64,000 nucleotides of DNA from Caulobacter sp. S45 (GTDB taxonomy: Bacteria; Pseudomonadota; Alphaproteobacteria; Caulobacterales; Caulobacteraceae). Both the position numbers and the translations under genes were made by a program. A model generated the notes under the pieces. The model searched no databases, was not told the DNA's origin, and worked only from the letters and a program-made list of their open reading frames with translations. The DNA lies in the NCBI RefSeq assembly GCF_009765965.1, contig NZ_LMUL01000014.1, forward strand, positions 2,209,884 to 2,273,883, in the 5' to 3' direction. The first letter of the stretch is position 1. The number at the start of each line of letters is the position of its first letter. Positions 1-8,361 of the stretch are shown here, one piece after another.

Positions 1-115
1 GACGCAGCCGGATCAGCAGCTTGCCGCGCACCTTCAGCGCCGGCGTGCCGTAGGAGGTGGACAGCTCCACCTCCGGCAAGGCCGACCCGATGGCGACCGC
101 CTCGTCCCAGGTCAC
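1..115 (-). CDS. MmcQ/YjbR family protein, 5' fragment
   Basis: The coding strand reads from a GTG at 115 down to the window edge and gives about 38 residues. They include TWDEAVAIGSALPEVE followed by STSYGTPALKVRGK, the N-terminal signature of MmcQ/YjbR-like proteins (small double-wing DNA-binding-like fold, biochemical function unsettled). The gene lies 7 bp downstream of the VOC gene stop on the same strand, so the two probably share a transcript. No clear Shine-Dalgarno precedes the GTG, which fits translational coupling. The rest of the gene is outside the window. Confidence 0.7.
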   Translation of the reverse strand, partial: MTWDEAVAIGSALPEVELSTSYGTPALKVRGKLLIRLR

Positions 116-122
116 GGAGGGT

Positions 123-530
123 TCAGCCGCCCTTGGCCGGGCCGGTGAAGCCCCAGGCGTGGCCAAAGGGGTCGCGGACCTTGCCCATGCGGCCGTAGAA
201 CTCGTCGTTCGCAGGGCGGATCACCGTGCAGCCGGCGGCGATCGCCCGGTCGAACCAGTGATCCACATCGGCGACGGAGAGCGAGATGGTGCAGGTGGTG
301 CCGCCCAGCGCCTTGGGGCTGCGCATGCCGGTGATGGTCTCGTCGAAGCCGTCGGCCAGCATGACGTCGCCACCGTTGATGCTCAGCGTCGCGTGGCCCA
401 GCCGGCCTTCCCAGGGATAGGTTTCGCGCACCTCGGCGGCGAAGGCGGTCTTGTAGAACTCGATCGCCGCGAAGCCGTCGTCCACGGTGAGATAGGCGCT
501 TACTGGAGAATAAGAGGTCTGTTCGGTCAT
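123..530 (-). CDS. VOC family (glyoxalase/PhnB-like) protein
   Basis: A 135-residue protein with the repeated beta-alpha-beta-beta-beta pattern of the vicinal oxygen chelate fold. Motifs are YLTVDDGFAAIEFYKTAF near the N-terminus, LGHATLSINGGDVMLAD near residue 45, and VRDPFGHAWGF near the C-terminus, typical of PhnB/YkgB-like members. I chose the ATG at 530 because GGAGGG lies directly upstream; an in-frame start 36 bases earlier lacks one. Substrate cannot be predicted: the family includes glyoxalases, antibiotic-binding proteins and dioxygenases. The MmcQ-like gene follows closely, a pairing that suggests small stress or housekeeping proteins. Confidence 0.85.
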   Translation of the reverse strand: MTEQTSYSPVSAYLTVDDGFAAIEFYKTAFAAEVRETYPWEGRLGHATLSINGGDVMLADGFDETITGMRSPKALGGTTCTISLSVADVDHWFDRAIAAGCTVIRPANDEFYGRMGKVRDPFGHAWGFTGPAKGG

Positions 531-662
531 ATATCCCTCCTTCTGAAAGCGCGGCCAGACTAGCACGGTTTGCGTCCCTTGCGGGTGACGACGCCCCCGT
601 CGATGCGCTAGACCGCGTGTCTTCCGGGTGGAAAGCCCGGGTTGAAACGATCGGGAGGATCA

Positions 663-1481
663 ATGGCCGACGCGTACGACCTGCCCAAGGGCGATCTGAT
701 GGCCGGCAAGCGCGGCGTGGTGATGGGCGTGGCCAACGCCAACTCCATCGCCTGGGGCATCGCAGCCCAACTCGCCGCCCAGGGCGCGGAGATGGCCTTC
801 ACCATCATGGAGATGATGGAAAAGCGCGTGCGCCCGCTGGCCGACAGCATCGGCGTCAAGACGCTGATCCCCTGCGAGGTTACCGACGACGCTTCCATGG
901 AGGCCGCGTTCAAGACCATCGAGGACACCTTCGGGACCATCGACTTCCTGGTCCACTCGATCGCCTTCTCCGACAAGAACGAGCTGAAGGGCTCGTTCGT
1001 GGAGAACACTACGCGCGGCAACTTCGCCCGCTCGATGGACATCTCGGCCTATTCGTTCGTGGACGCCTCGCGGCGCGCGGCCCGGCTGATGCCCAGGGGC
1101 GGGTCGCTGGTGACCCTGACCTATCTGGGGTCCGAGCGGACCATCCCCAACTACAACGTCATGGGCGTGGCCAAGGCGGCGCTGGAGGCGTCGACCCGCT
1201 ACATCGCCCGCGACCTGGGGCCGAAGAAGATCCGCTGCAACGCCATCTCGGCCGGCGCGGTGCGCACCCTGTCGCTGGCCGGCATCTCGGGCGGGCGGGG
1301 CATGCTGGCCCACGGCCGCGCCTGGGCGCCGCTGCAGGAGGACACCGCCGTGGAGAGCGTGGCGGGCTGCGCCTTGTGGCTGCTGTCGGACCTCGGCCGC
1401 TCCACCACCGGCGAGGTGGTCCACGTGGATGCGGGCTTCCACATCGTCGGCCTGCCCGACGAGGAGGGCGGCGCGGAATAG
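663..1481 (+). CDS. fabI: Enoyl-[acyl-carrier-protein] reductase FabI
   Basis: A 272-residue short-chain dehydrogenase that performs the last, NADH-dependent reduction in each fatty-acid elongation cycle. FabI-specific features are the GVANANSIAWGIA cofactor-binding loop near residue 22, HSIAFSDKNELKG near 98, and the catalytic Tyr164-(six residues)-Lys171 pair in YNVMGVAKAALE. A further Tyr lies at 154 in LTYLGSERT. The start at 663 follows GGGAGG at good distance. Alphaproteobacteria often carry more than one FabI and often place one next to fabAB; here fabA-fabB is 36 kb away, so this is a separately transcribed copy. Confidence 0.95.
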   Translation: MADAYDLPKGDLMAGKRGVVMGVANANSIAWGIAAQLAAQGAEMAFTIMEMMEKRVRPLADSIGVKTLIPCEVTDDASMEAAFKTIEDTFGTIDFLVHSIAFSDKNELKGSFVENTTRGNFARSMDISAYSFVDASRRAARLMPRGGSLVTLTYLGSERTIPNYNVMGVAKAALEASTRYIARDLGPKKIRCNAISAGAVRTLSLAGISGGRGMLAHGRAWAPLQEDTAVESVAGCALWLLSDLGRSTTGEVVHVDAGFHIVGLPDEEGGAE

Positions 1482-1543
1482 CCGCCCCTTCCACGCCTTG
1501 ACCGGGGGACGCGACGCACGGCCATGATGGGCGCGAAGGAGAC

Positions 1544-2956
1544 TTGGCCCTGACGCACGCGCCTGACGCCCCTACCCCGGATGTGGCCGATATCGGCGCC
1601 CCGGAACCGCCCGCCGCCGCCACGCCGCGCCGGCGGGCCAAGGCCGGCGACGTGCTGAAGGCGCTGGGGCGGCCCAAGGTGCTGGTGATGTTGGCGCTCG
1701 GCTTCTCTTCGGGCCTGCCGTTCATGCTGGTCGGCAACACCTTCAACTACTGGTTGGGCGACGTACATATTGACCTGGCGGTGATCGGGTTCGCCTCGTG
1801 GGTGGGGCTGTCCTACACCTATCAGTTCTTTCTGGCGCCACTGGTCGACAGCCTGTCCCTGCCTTGGATCGGTCGGCTGGGGCGGCGGCGCAGCTGGATC
1901 GGCCTGACCCAGGTCCTGGTCATGGCCGGCCTCTTCGGCATGGCGGCCAGCGACCCGCGCACCCACCTGGCGCAGGCGGTGATGTTCGCCATCTTTGCGG
2001 CCCTCGGCTCGGCCACCCAGGACGTGTCGATCAACGCCTGGCGCATCGAGTCGGCGGCCGACGGCATGGAACTGGACCTGCTGACCAGCGCCTATTCGCT
2101 GGGCTATCGCACGGCCAATATCCTGACTGGCTCGGTGATCCTGATCATGGCCGAGAAGCTGGGCTGGCCAACCTGCTATGCCATCTTCGCTGCTTTGATG
2201 CTGGTGGGCGTGGGCGCCATGCTCACCGCCCGCGAGCCCCAGGCGGCTGCGCGCGCCCTGGCCAAGCGCACGGGGCTGAGCCTGCGGCGGGCCTATGACG
2301 CTGTGGCGGGACCCTTCATCGCCTTCTTCCGCAGCCTGGGCTGGGCGGCGCTGCTGATCCTCCTGACCGTGACCACCTACCACCTGTGCGACTATCTGCG
2401 TGGGCCAGTGATCAACCCCTTCTACGTCCAGGTCCACCTGTCCAAGGCGCTAGTGGGCACGGTGCGACTGGTGGTGGGGCTGCCGGCCTCCATGATCGGC
2501 ATAGCGGCGGGCGGCCTGTTCGCGGCCCGCTTCGGCCACCTGAAGGCGCTGATCGTGGGGGCGGTGCTGCAGCCCCTGGCGGTGGCCAGCTTCGCCATCC
2601 TGGCGACGACGGGGCCGGACACGCATGTCTTCATCGGCCTGATGGCTTTCGACGACTTCTCCATGAGCTTCGCGGGCGTGGTGCTGATCGCCTACATCTC
2701 CACCCTCACCTCGCTGGGCTACACCGCCACCCAGTACGCCCTGCTGGTCTCGGCGGTGAACCTCACCGGCAAGACGCTGAAGGGCTTCTCCGGGGAGCTG
2801 ATCAAGCTCCAGGTCCGTGGTGCGCGGGACCTGACCCACGCCTACGCCCTCTACTTTATCGAGGCGGCGGCGGTGGGGGCTGTGGCGCTGCTGCTCTGCA
2901 TATGGCTGGCCGCGCTCGACCGACGGCGGGACAGGCGGGCGCTCGCCGTCGCCTAA
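1544..2956 (+). CDS. AmpG-like muropeptide permease (MFS)
   Basis: A 470-residue inner-membrane protein with about 12 to 14 hydrophobic segments after a proline/alanine-rich cytoplasmic N-terminus of about 45 residues. The first membrane segment carries LGFSSGLPFMLVGNTFNYWL, and a later stretch has ATQDVSINAWRIES. Both match AmpG, which imports anhydromuropeptides from peptidoglycan turnover and so feeds the AmpR/AmpC induction pathway. Translation appears to begin at a TTG at 1544 preceded by GAAGGAG; two ATGs about 20 bases upstream are out of frame. No ampC or ampR lies nearby, so a recycling role is the safer inference. Confidence 0.85.
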   Translation: MALTHAPDAPTPDVADIGAPEPPAAATPRRRAKAGDVLKALGRPKVLVMLALGFSSGLPFMLVGNTFNYWLGDVHIDLAVIGFASWVGLSYTYQFFLAPLVDSLSLPWIGRLGRRRSWIGLTQVLVMAGLFGMAASDPRTHLAQAVMFAIFAALGSATQDVSINAWRIESAADGMELDLLTSAYSLGYRTANILTGSVILIMAEKLGWPTCYAIFAALMLVGVGAMLTAREPQAAARALAKRTGLSLRRAYDAVAGPFIAFFRSLGWAALLILLTVTTYHLCDYLRGPVINPFYVQVHLSKALVGTVRLVVGLPASMIGIAAGGLFAARFGHLKALIVGAVLQPLAVASFAILATTGPDTHVFIGLMAFDDFSMSFAGVVLIAYISTLTSLGYTATQYALLVSAVNLTGKTLKGFSGELIKLQVRGARDLTHAYALYFIEAAAVGAVALLLCIWLAALDRRRDRRALAVA

Positions 2957-3043
2957 AAGGCGCATACCGCCCTGAACCTGTGTCTTCAGAGCACCGCCGC
3001 CCAGCGACATAAGGGCTGCGCCCGTCTCTACGCGCCTTCGTCG

Positions 3044-3076
3044 TTAGACTTTCTCAACACGTATGTTAGAGTTTCT
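3044..3076 (+). promoter_or_regulatory. Direct repeat TTAGACTTTCT / TTAGAGTTTCT, possible operator
   Basis: Two 11-base repeats differing at one position start at 3044 and 3066, exactly 22 bases (two helical turns) apart. They end 30 bases before the ATG of the gene at 3106. The AT-rich composition contrasts with the surroundings. The spacing is typical of tandem binding sites for response regulators, but the cognate factor is unknown. Confidence 0.4.
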
Positions 3077-3105
3077 ATCGACGCTGCGCCTTTGGAGGGA
3101 TTCGC

Positions 3106-3354
3106 ATGCTTTCGCGCCTCTTCACCCAACATCCCCAGGAAATGGGCGAGACCTATTGGGAGCATCAGCGTTTCGCGCTCGGCTTCGCCTTCAGCCTGTT
3201 CTCGGCCGGAGCGGCTTGCGCGGTCCATGCGGTGGTTCCGGGGCTGTGCAAGCGCACCGGCAGCCGCGCGATCGAAACCTTGCACGACCGCTTGACGGCG
3301 AGCCGCAGACTGGGTGGCGCCGCCCCGTCCCAGCTCCCACATGCAATGCCGTAA
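3106..3354 (+). CDS. DUF6356-like small protein
   Basis: An 82-residue protein beginning MLSRLFTQHPQEMGETYWEH, with one hydrophobic stretch (about residues 23-48, ALGFAFSLFSAGAACAVHAVVPGL) and the following RTGSRAIETLHDRL. This arrangement resembles small alphaproteobacterial proteins grouped as DUF6356, recalled from general knowledge and not checked. Function is unknown; the hydrophobic segment suggests membrane association. GGAGG lies 8 bases before the ATG. A tandem direct repeat lies just upstream and may be its operator. It stands alone between the AmpG-like gene and a secreted hypothetical protein. Confidence 0.75.
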   Translation: MLSRLFTQHPQEMGETYWEHQRFALGFAFSLFSAGAACAVHAVVPGLCKRTGSRAIETLHDRLTASRRLGGAAPSQLPHAMP

Positions 3355-3475
3355 GGTGAGCGCCCGCTTCATGTGAGACGGGAGCCCTATCTTCACCTTC
3401 GGCGTTTCGACTTCGTCATGCGGCGGACCAATTAAAGCCGCGGTCGCTTTCGAGAATGGTGTAAAGGGGGATCGC

Positions 3476-4078
3476 ATGGCGCGTATCAGTTCCAAGCTCG
3501 TGACGATCGTGGCCGCCTGGTTCGCCCTGTGCAGCGCCGCCTTCGCGGCTGCGCCCTCGGATTCCACCGCCCCTTCGGCTCAGTCCCAAGCCCCGATCTC
3601 CGCTTCGATGAGTTCGGACCTGCCGGTGGCGACCACCACCGAAGACCAGACCGCCAAGCAGATCGACGCCTGGCTCGCCAACGACGGGTCCGGCGCTCGG
3701 CCGCCGCAGGGACCGGGGCCTGACCTGGGCCCCCCGCCGCCCCGCGCCATCCACGGCGAGGCCAGCGTGGGCATAGGGTCCAACGGCGCTCGCGAGGCCT
3801 ATGTCGCCGCCGACATCCCCATCGGCGACCGCAGCGATCTCGGCGTTTCACTCTCCGACACCAAGCTGCCCAGCTATCACGGTCGCGGCGGCGGCGAGTA
3901 CAAGTCCGTGGGCGTCAGCCTGTACATCGACACTTCCAAGAACGGCCGCGCGCCTTGCGGACAGCCGCGCTGGGGCGAGCCCCTGCCGTCCGACCAGGGC
4001 GGTCCGGCCTGCGCCGGCGGTGAAGCGGCCGGCCTGATGCCGGGTATCAACGCCATGGCGGCCCAGGCGGCCCGCTAG
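3476..4078 (+). CDS. Secreted hypothetical protein
   Basis: A 200-residue protein with a clear Sec signal peptide (MARISSKLVTIVAAWFALCSAAFA, cleavage near residue 24), then a Ser/Ala/Pro-rich linker. A proline patch (GPDLGPPPPRAIHG, near residue 80) leads to a segment with alternating hydrophobic residues (GEASVGIGSNGAREAYVAADIPIGDRSDLGVSLS) that looks like beta strands of an outer-membrane or surface protein. Two cysteines near the C-terminus (APCGQP, GPACAG) could form a disulfide. I recognise no family. A GGGGG ribosome site precedes the ATG. It ends 2 bases before the convergent FkbH-type gene. Confidence 0.7.
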   Translation: MARISSKLVTIVAAWFALCSAAFAAAPSDSTAPSAQSQAPISASMSSDLPVATTTEDQTAKQIDAWLANDGSGARPPQGPGPDLGPPPPRAIHGEASVGIGSNGAREAYVAADIPIGDRSDLGVSLSDTKLPSYHGRGGGEYKSVGVSLYIDTSKNGRAPCGQPRWGEPLPSDQGGPACAGGEAAGLMPGINAMAAQAAR

Positions 4079-4080
4079 GG

Positions 4081-6210
4081 TCAGCCGACCTTGCGCGGCT
4101 GCGCCAAGGCGCGACGCCAAACCTCGCCGTCGTAGCTGAAATCGTTGTCGGCATAGAGCCGCCGCACCGGCCCGTTGCGCGAGGTCTCGACGATGCGCCC
4201 GACCGCCGCCGCGTCCGTCCGCGCCATGACCGACAGCATGTGCTCCAGGAAGCGGTGCTCCACCCGCAGCCCGATCACCCGGCAGCTCATGGCCAGGGCG
4301 ATGATCTCGCCGCCTTCCACTACAGCCGCCGCCACCAGGCCATAGTCGCCGAAGCGGTCTCGGGCGTGGGCGATGAACACCTCGCCCGCAGCCGCATGCC
4401 GCGCCAGCTCGCCGGCGGAGAAGCGGCGGCCGGTGGTGGTGAACTGGGTGGTGCGTAGGAACAGCTCGCCCACCCGCTCCAGCGCCGGGCCTTCGCGCGG
4501 TTGATCGAAGCTGCAGACCACCCGGAGCGAGGCCACGAAGTCCTGCTCCTGGCCGCCGGCGCGCTCCCGCTCGCGGCCGAGCTGGGCCTTGGTCAGCTCC
4601 GTGCGGGCGGCGGACTCCTCGGTGACTTTCGAAACCTGCAATCGTGCATCGGACAGCAGGATGCGGCGCAGTGCGAACGGGTCCTCTCCCAGCACCTCCA
4701 CCTCCGGCAGGGCCTGCCGGACCCGCTCCCGCTCCAGCGGGTGGTCGTCGATGAACACGAAGGCGTCGAGCGCGAAGCCCAGCTCCTCGGCGATCGAGGC
4801 GATGTTGGTGGGCTTGTCGGCCCAGTTGACCCGCCAGGTGACGAAGTCGTCCGGGGTCAGCAGCCGCTCGTGCGGATAATGCTCCGGATAGCGCCATAGC
4901 TCGCGCACCAGCGCCTCGTCGTTCTTGCTGACGCAGGCCAGCACGATCCCGCGTCGTTTCAACGCCTTCAGCGCCTCGTGCAGGCCGAAATACAGCCCGA
5001 CATAGGAATAGGCTCCGCTGATCTCCGGGGTCCAGGCGAAGGGCGCGCCGGTCTCGGCCAGCACGCCGGGCCATAGGGTCCCGTCCAGATCGACGATCAC
5101 GCACTTCTTGCGGTCGAGCCCAAGCAGGGCGCCGAGCGCATCCATGTGGGCCTTGGCGACCGTGGTCTCGCGCCCATAGGGGCTTCCACCCAGCGCGGTG
5201 GCCAAAGGCTCGACGTCCGGGAACAGGCCGTGCACCGCCGCCAGCTCGCTTTGCGGCCGCTGCAGCATCCAGCCTGGCGAGCCGAAATGGGTGAAGCCCA
5301 CCAGCCCATCGTCGAGCAAGTGCGCCGAGCCCTCCGCATTGATCGCCGCCGCCACGTCCACCACGTGCACATCGCCATAGGCCGCCGCCAGCGTCTCCAG
5401 TTCCAGGTTCAACCGACGGAAGCGGTTGCGATGGCCGTGCACGCCCCGGTCGGCGAACCCGAGCGGCTGGACGGTGGGTTCGGGCAGGTTGTCGATCAGG
5501 ATCGGCGCGTCGCTGTGCGCGCGCAGGCCCTGGATCACCTGACGCGCCTCGGCCAGATAGATCGCCGCCGGATCGCCGCCATGCTCGGCCGGCGAGCCGC
5601 TGGCCACCGCGCGGCGCGACCTGAGCGCCCCGATCAGGATCGCCTGGTGCGGCCGTTCCCCGGCCAGCCGGGCGTCGCCGGGAAAGCCGGTGGCCACGCG
5701 CACCTCGACGCCGCGCGCGACCCCCTCGCGCCGCAGGAAGTCCGCCTCCATCTGCAGCTCGCAATCCCCGAACAGCAGCACGTCCAGCCGGTGCTTGAGC
5801 GGTCGGCCCAGCTCGCCCACGCCCTGGGCCTGGGACACCGACCAGTAGGGATCGGCGCCCTCCTTGGCCTGGCGGCGCAGCTGGTCGAGCGCCTCGCCGG
5901 GATCGCGGCCGTGCAACTCCGCCAGCCGGGCGGCGACCTCGGCGGCCTCGCCCACGGGATCGCGATCGGTCAGCACACCCCGCTCCATCAACGCCGCGAG
6001 GCACCCCGCCAGCGTATCCTCATCGAAGCTGTAGCGGCCGTTGAGCCATGCCATGCCGTCGGGCATCTCGCGCGGCGTCTCGAACCAGGCCAGGATGTCG
6101 GCGACCTCCGCATCGACCACCAGGCGCAGATGGCTGATCGCGTGGATCACCAGGATGCGGTCGGCGTCGAGCGGGGTCAGGTGGACGTAGGTCGACCGGC
6201 GGATCAGCAT
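4081..6210 (-). CDS. FkbH-type HAD-IIIC family protein with N-terminal extension
   Basis: A 709-residue multidomain protein. Residues 1-90 form a small helical domain (VVDAEVADILAWFETPREM then LAALMERGVLTD) resembling a PqqD-like winged helix; this is inference. From about 150 there is an SGNH-hydrolase-like region starting LLFGDCELQ. The HAD core is near residue 373 (VIVDLDGTLWPGVLAE, with the DxDxT nucleophile motif), and the C-terminal third (RTTQFTTTGRRFS, LRVEHRFLEHML) matches the acyltransferase-like tail of FkbH proteins. FkbH enzymes load glyceryl groups on carrier proteins in polyketide and surface-glycan pathways. No carrier protein is visible here. A divergent 2OG oxygenase shares the 114-base upstream region. 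Confidence 0.85.
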   Translation of the reverse strand: MLIRRSTYVHLTPLDADRILVIHAISHLRLVVDAEVADILAWFETPREMPDGMAWLNGRYSFDEDTLAGCLAALMERGVLTDRDPVGEAAEVAARLAELHGRDPGEALDQLRRQAKEGADPYWSVSQAQGVGELGRPLKHRLDVLLFGDCELQMEADFLRREGVARGVEVRVATGFPGDARLAGERPHQAILIGALRSRRAVASGSPAEHGGDPAAIYLAEARQVIQGLRAHSDAPILIDNLPEPTVQPLGFADRGVHGHRNRFRRLNLELETLAAAYGDVHVVDVAAAINAEGSAHLLDDGLVGFTHFGSPGWMLQRPQSELAAVHGLFPDVEPLATALGGSPYGRETTVAKAHMDALGALLGLDRKKCVIVDLDGTLWPGVLAETGAPFAWTPEISGAYSYVGLYFGLHEALKALKRRGIVLACVSKNDEALVRELWRYPEHYPHERLLTPDDFVTWRVNWADKPTNIASIAEELGFALDAFVFIDDHPLERERVRQALPEVEVLGEDPFALRRILLSDARLQVSKVTEESAARTELTKAQLGRERERAGGQEQDFVASLRVVCSFDQPREGPALERVGELFLRTTQFTTTGRRFSAGELARHAAAGEVFIAHARDRFGDYGLVAAAVVEGGEIIALAMSCRVIGLRVEHRFLEHMLSVMARTDAAAVGRIVETSRNGPVRRLYADNDFSYDGEVWRRALAQPRKVG

Positions 6211-6324
6211 TGGCGCACGGCCTCCTCACATCTCGCCGCAGCCTCCGCGCCCCGCATTGCCTCTTGGTTAACGGCTTGGCTCTTACACCTTCGATCCTGT
6301 CCGTTTGCGCGTGAAAACAGGCCG

Positions 6325-7410
6325 ATGTCGCATCCTTCAGACGCTTCCCCGCCACCGCTTCTCCAGCCTGGGGATGTCCTTCCCTTCTGCTACGGCATGA
6401 CCGGCGAGCAGCGGTACTTCTCCTTCGAGGATCAGGCGGGTCGCCCGGCGGTGCTGATCCTGGCGGGCGAGCAGCCCCCCTCCGCGGTTGCGGGGTTGAT
6501 CGAGGCCTTCGCCTTGTTGACCAACGACTTCGCCGCCCGCGCCGCCGACATCTGGGTGCTGGCGATGGCCGGGGCGCCGGGCTGGGCGACAGCCAAGACG
6601 CCGCCGGGGGTGAGGCTGTTGCACTGCATGGATGCGGCCCTGTTCGCGGCTGTGGGTGCCTCGCCGGCGGTGGTGATCGCGGATCGGGCGCTGAGGCTCG
6701 CGGCGGTCGTGGACAGCCGCGACGCCGGGGCCGCCCCGGCCATAGCCCTCGCTATTCTGGACGCCCTGCCTGGCGACCCGGCCCACGAGGTCCGCTGCCC
6801 TGCGCCCGTGCTGATCCGGCCCGCCCTGCTGGACGCCGACCTGTGCCGCCGCCTGATCGCCCGCTTCGAAGCCGGCGAGCATGTCCAGGGGGCCATGGCC
6901 TCGATGGACGCGGAGGGCGCGGCGATCAACCGGGTGGATGCGGGCAAGAAGCACCGCCGCGACCTGATGCTGGACGCCGAGGAGCCGCTGCATATCGAGG
7001 TGATGACCGCGCTCTCCACGCGCCTGGTGTCCGAGATCGCCAAGGCCTTCCAGGTGCAAGTGGCGCATGTGGATCGCATCCTGATCGCCCGCTACGACGA
7101 CACCGGCGGCTACTTCCGCCGTCACCGGGACAACTCCTCCGCCCATCTGGCCTATCGCGAGTTCGCCCTGTCGGTGAACCTGAACGCCGGCGCGTTCGAG
7201 GGCGGGCGGCTGCTGTTCCCCGAATACGACGACAACCGCTACGACCCGCCGACCGGTGCGGGCATGGTGTTCTCGGCTTCGCTGCTGCACGAAGCGGCGC
7301 CTGTGGTCCGGGGCCAGCGCTATGTGCTGCTCACCTTCCTGCACAGCCAGGCGGCGGAGATGCGCCGGCAAGCCTTCGTCGGCGTCGAAGCGGAACAGCC
7401 TGCCGCCTAG
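6325..7410 (+). CDS. 2OG-Fe(II) oxygenase with peroxiredoxin-like N-terminal domain
   Basis: A 361-residue protein. Residues 10-165 have the spacing of an AhpC/thioredoxin-like domain (LQPGDVLPFCYG, then VLILAGEQPPSAVAGLI), but the peroxidatic cysteine expected after the second strand is missing. The C-terminal half is a prolyl-4-hydroxylase-type 2-oxoglutarate dioxygenase: HRD near residue 267 supplies the HxD iron ligands, LLHEAAPV the distal His, and GQRYVLLTF the Arg that binds 2-oxoglutarate. The ATG at 6325 was chosen because the open frame upstream overlaps the divergent FkbH gene antisense. Substrate is unknown; hydroxylation of a peptide, lipid or small molecule is possible. Confidence 0.85.
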   Translation: MSHPSDASPPPLLQPGDVLPFCYGMTGEQRYFSFEDQAGRPAVLILAGEQPPSAVAGLIEAFALLTNDFAARAADIWVLAMAGAPGWATAKTPPGVRLLHCMDAALFAAVGASPAVVIADRALRLAAVVDSRDAGAAPAIALAILDALPGDPAHEVRCPAPVLIRPALLDADLCRRLIARFEAGEHVQGAMASMDAEGAAINRVDAGKKHRRDLMLDAEEPLHIEVMTALSTRLVSEIAKAFQVQVAHVDRILIARYDDTGGYFRRHRDNSSAHLAYREFALSVNLNAGAFEGGRLLFPEYDDNRYDPPTGAGMVFSASLLHEAAPVVRGQRYVLLTFLHSQAAEMRRQAFVGVEAEQPAA

Positions 7411-7496
7411 AGGCCGAACCAAGGCCCTTTTGCATGGCGCGATATCTCGCCATTAAGGGCGCACGCCCTCGATCCGCAGGGCCCTCGGGAGTTCCT

Positions 7497-8348
7497 GTGT
7501 CGCGTACGGTTTCCAGAATCGCCGGACTGCTTCCGCCCTCGCTGCGCCGGGCGGCTGCGGGCGCGTGGCTGGACGCCAAGAGCCTGCCTGCGCGTGTCAG
7601 GGACCCGGTCCGCCGGGGCGAGCCCTGGCAAACCCTGCACAATGTGGGCGGCGGCGACTTCGCCAGGGCCGGTCTGGAGAACCTGGAGCTTCTGCGCGCC
7701 TACGCCGGCCTGACGCCCGATAGCGACGTGCTGGATATTGGCTGCGGCGCCGGGCGCATGGCCTGGCCGTTGGCGACCTATCTGCATCCCGGCGCCGCCT
7801 ACGTTGGCTTCGACGTTTCGCCCAAGGCTGTCTCGCTTTGCCGCCAGCGGTTTTCCCCCGTGCGGCCGGACTTCCGCTTCATCGAGGCCGACGTCGCCAA
7901 CCGCGAGTACCGGGCCGGCGGCCAGGAGCCGGAAGACCGCTACCGGTTTCCGGTCGACGACGCCTGTATCGACGTCGCCTTCGCCACCTCGGTGTTCAGC
8001 CACATGACGCTGGCCTCGATCCGGCGTTACCTGAGCGAGACGGCGCGGACCTTGAGACCGGGCGGCCGATTCCTGTTCACCGGCTATGCGCTGACGCCCT
8101 CTCGGAGCGAGGCCCTGGCGCGCGGGGAGGGCCGTTTCGCCTTTCGACCGTGGCAGGAGGGTTCGATGGTGATCGATCCCCGCTCGCCCGAGCGGGCGAT
8201 CGCCCACCCGCTTCCCGATTTCCTCGACGCCGTTCACGCCGCCGGCCTGACGATGGCCGACGAGGTCAAGCTCGCGGGTTGGCTCGGTCCCGCCGATTAT
8301 CCGGGCGGCCAGGACCTGTTCGTCGTGCGCAAGCCTTCCGCCGCATAG
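7497..8348 (+). CDS. Class I SAM-dependent methyltransferase
   Basis: A 283-residue protein with the Rossmann SAM-binding motif VLDIGCGAGRMAWPLA (motif I), followed by YVGFDVSPKAV (motif II acidic residue) and the post-motif ARTLRPGGRFLFTGY, all typical of Methyltransf_11/25 enzymes. I prefer the GTG at 7497, which has GGGAG five bases upstream; an in-frame ATG at 7434 would add 21 residues of low-complexity sequence without a ribosome site. It follows the 2OG oxygenase by under 90 bases on the same strand, so the two may be co-transcribed. Substrate not predictable. Confidence 0.85.
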   Translation: MSRTVSRIAGLLPPSLRRAAAGAWLDAKSLPARVRDPVRRGEPWQTLHNVGGGDFARAGLENLELLRAYAGLTPDSDVLDIGCGAGRMAWPLATYLHPGAAYVGFDVSPKAVSLCRQRFSPVRPDFRFIEADVANREYRAGGQEPEDRYRFPVDDACIDVAFATSVFSHMTLASIRRYLSETARTLRPGGRFLFTGYALTPSRSEALARGEGRFAFRPWQEGSMVIDPRSPERAIAHPLPDFLDAVHAAGLTMADEVKLAGWLGPADYPGGQDLFVVRKPSAA

Positions 8349-8361
8349 GGCCGCCAGGTCT

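Noticed and set aside
5146-6324. Open frame extending the 2OG oxygenase N-terminally by about 390 codons
   Set aside because: It runs antisense through the FkbH-type gene and has shadow-like composition; the oxygenase domains begin at 6325.
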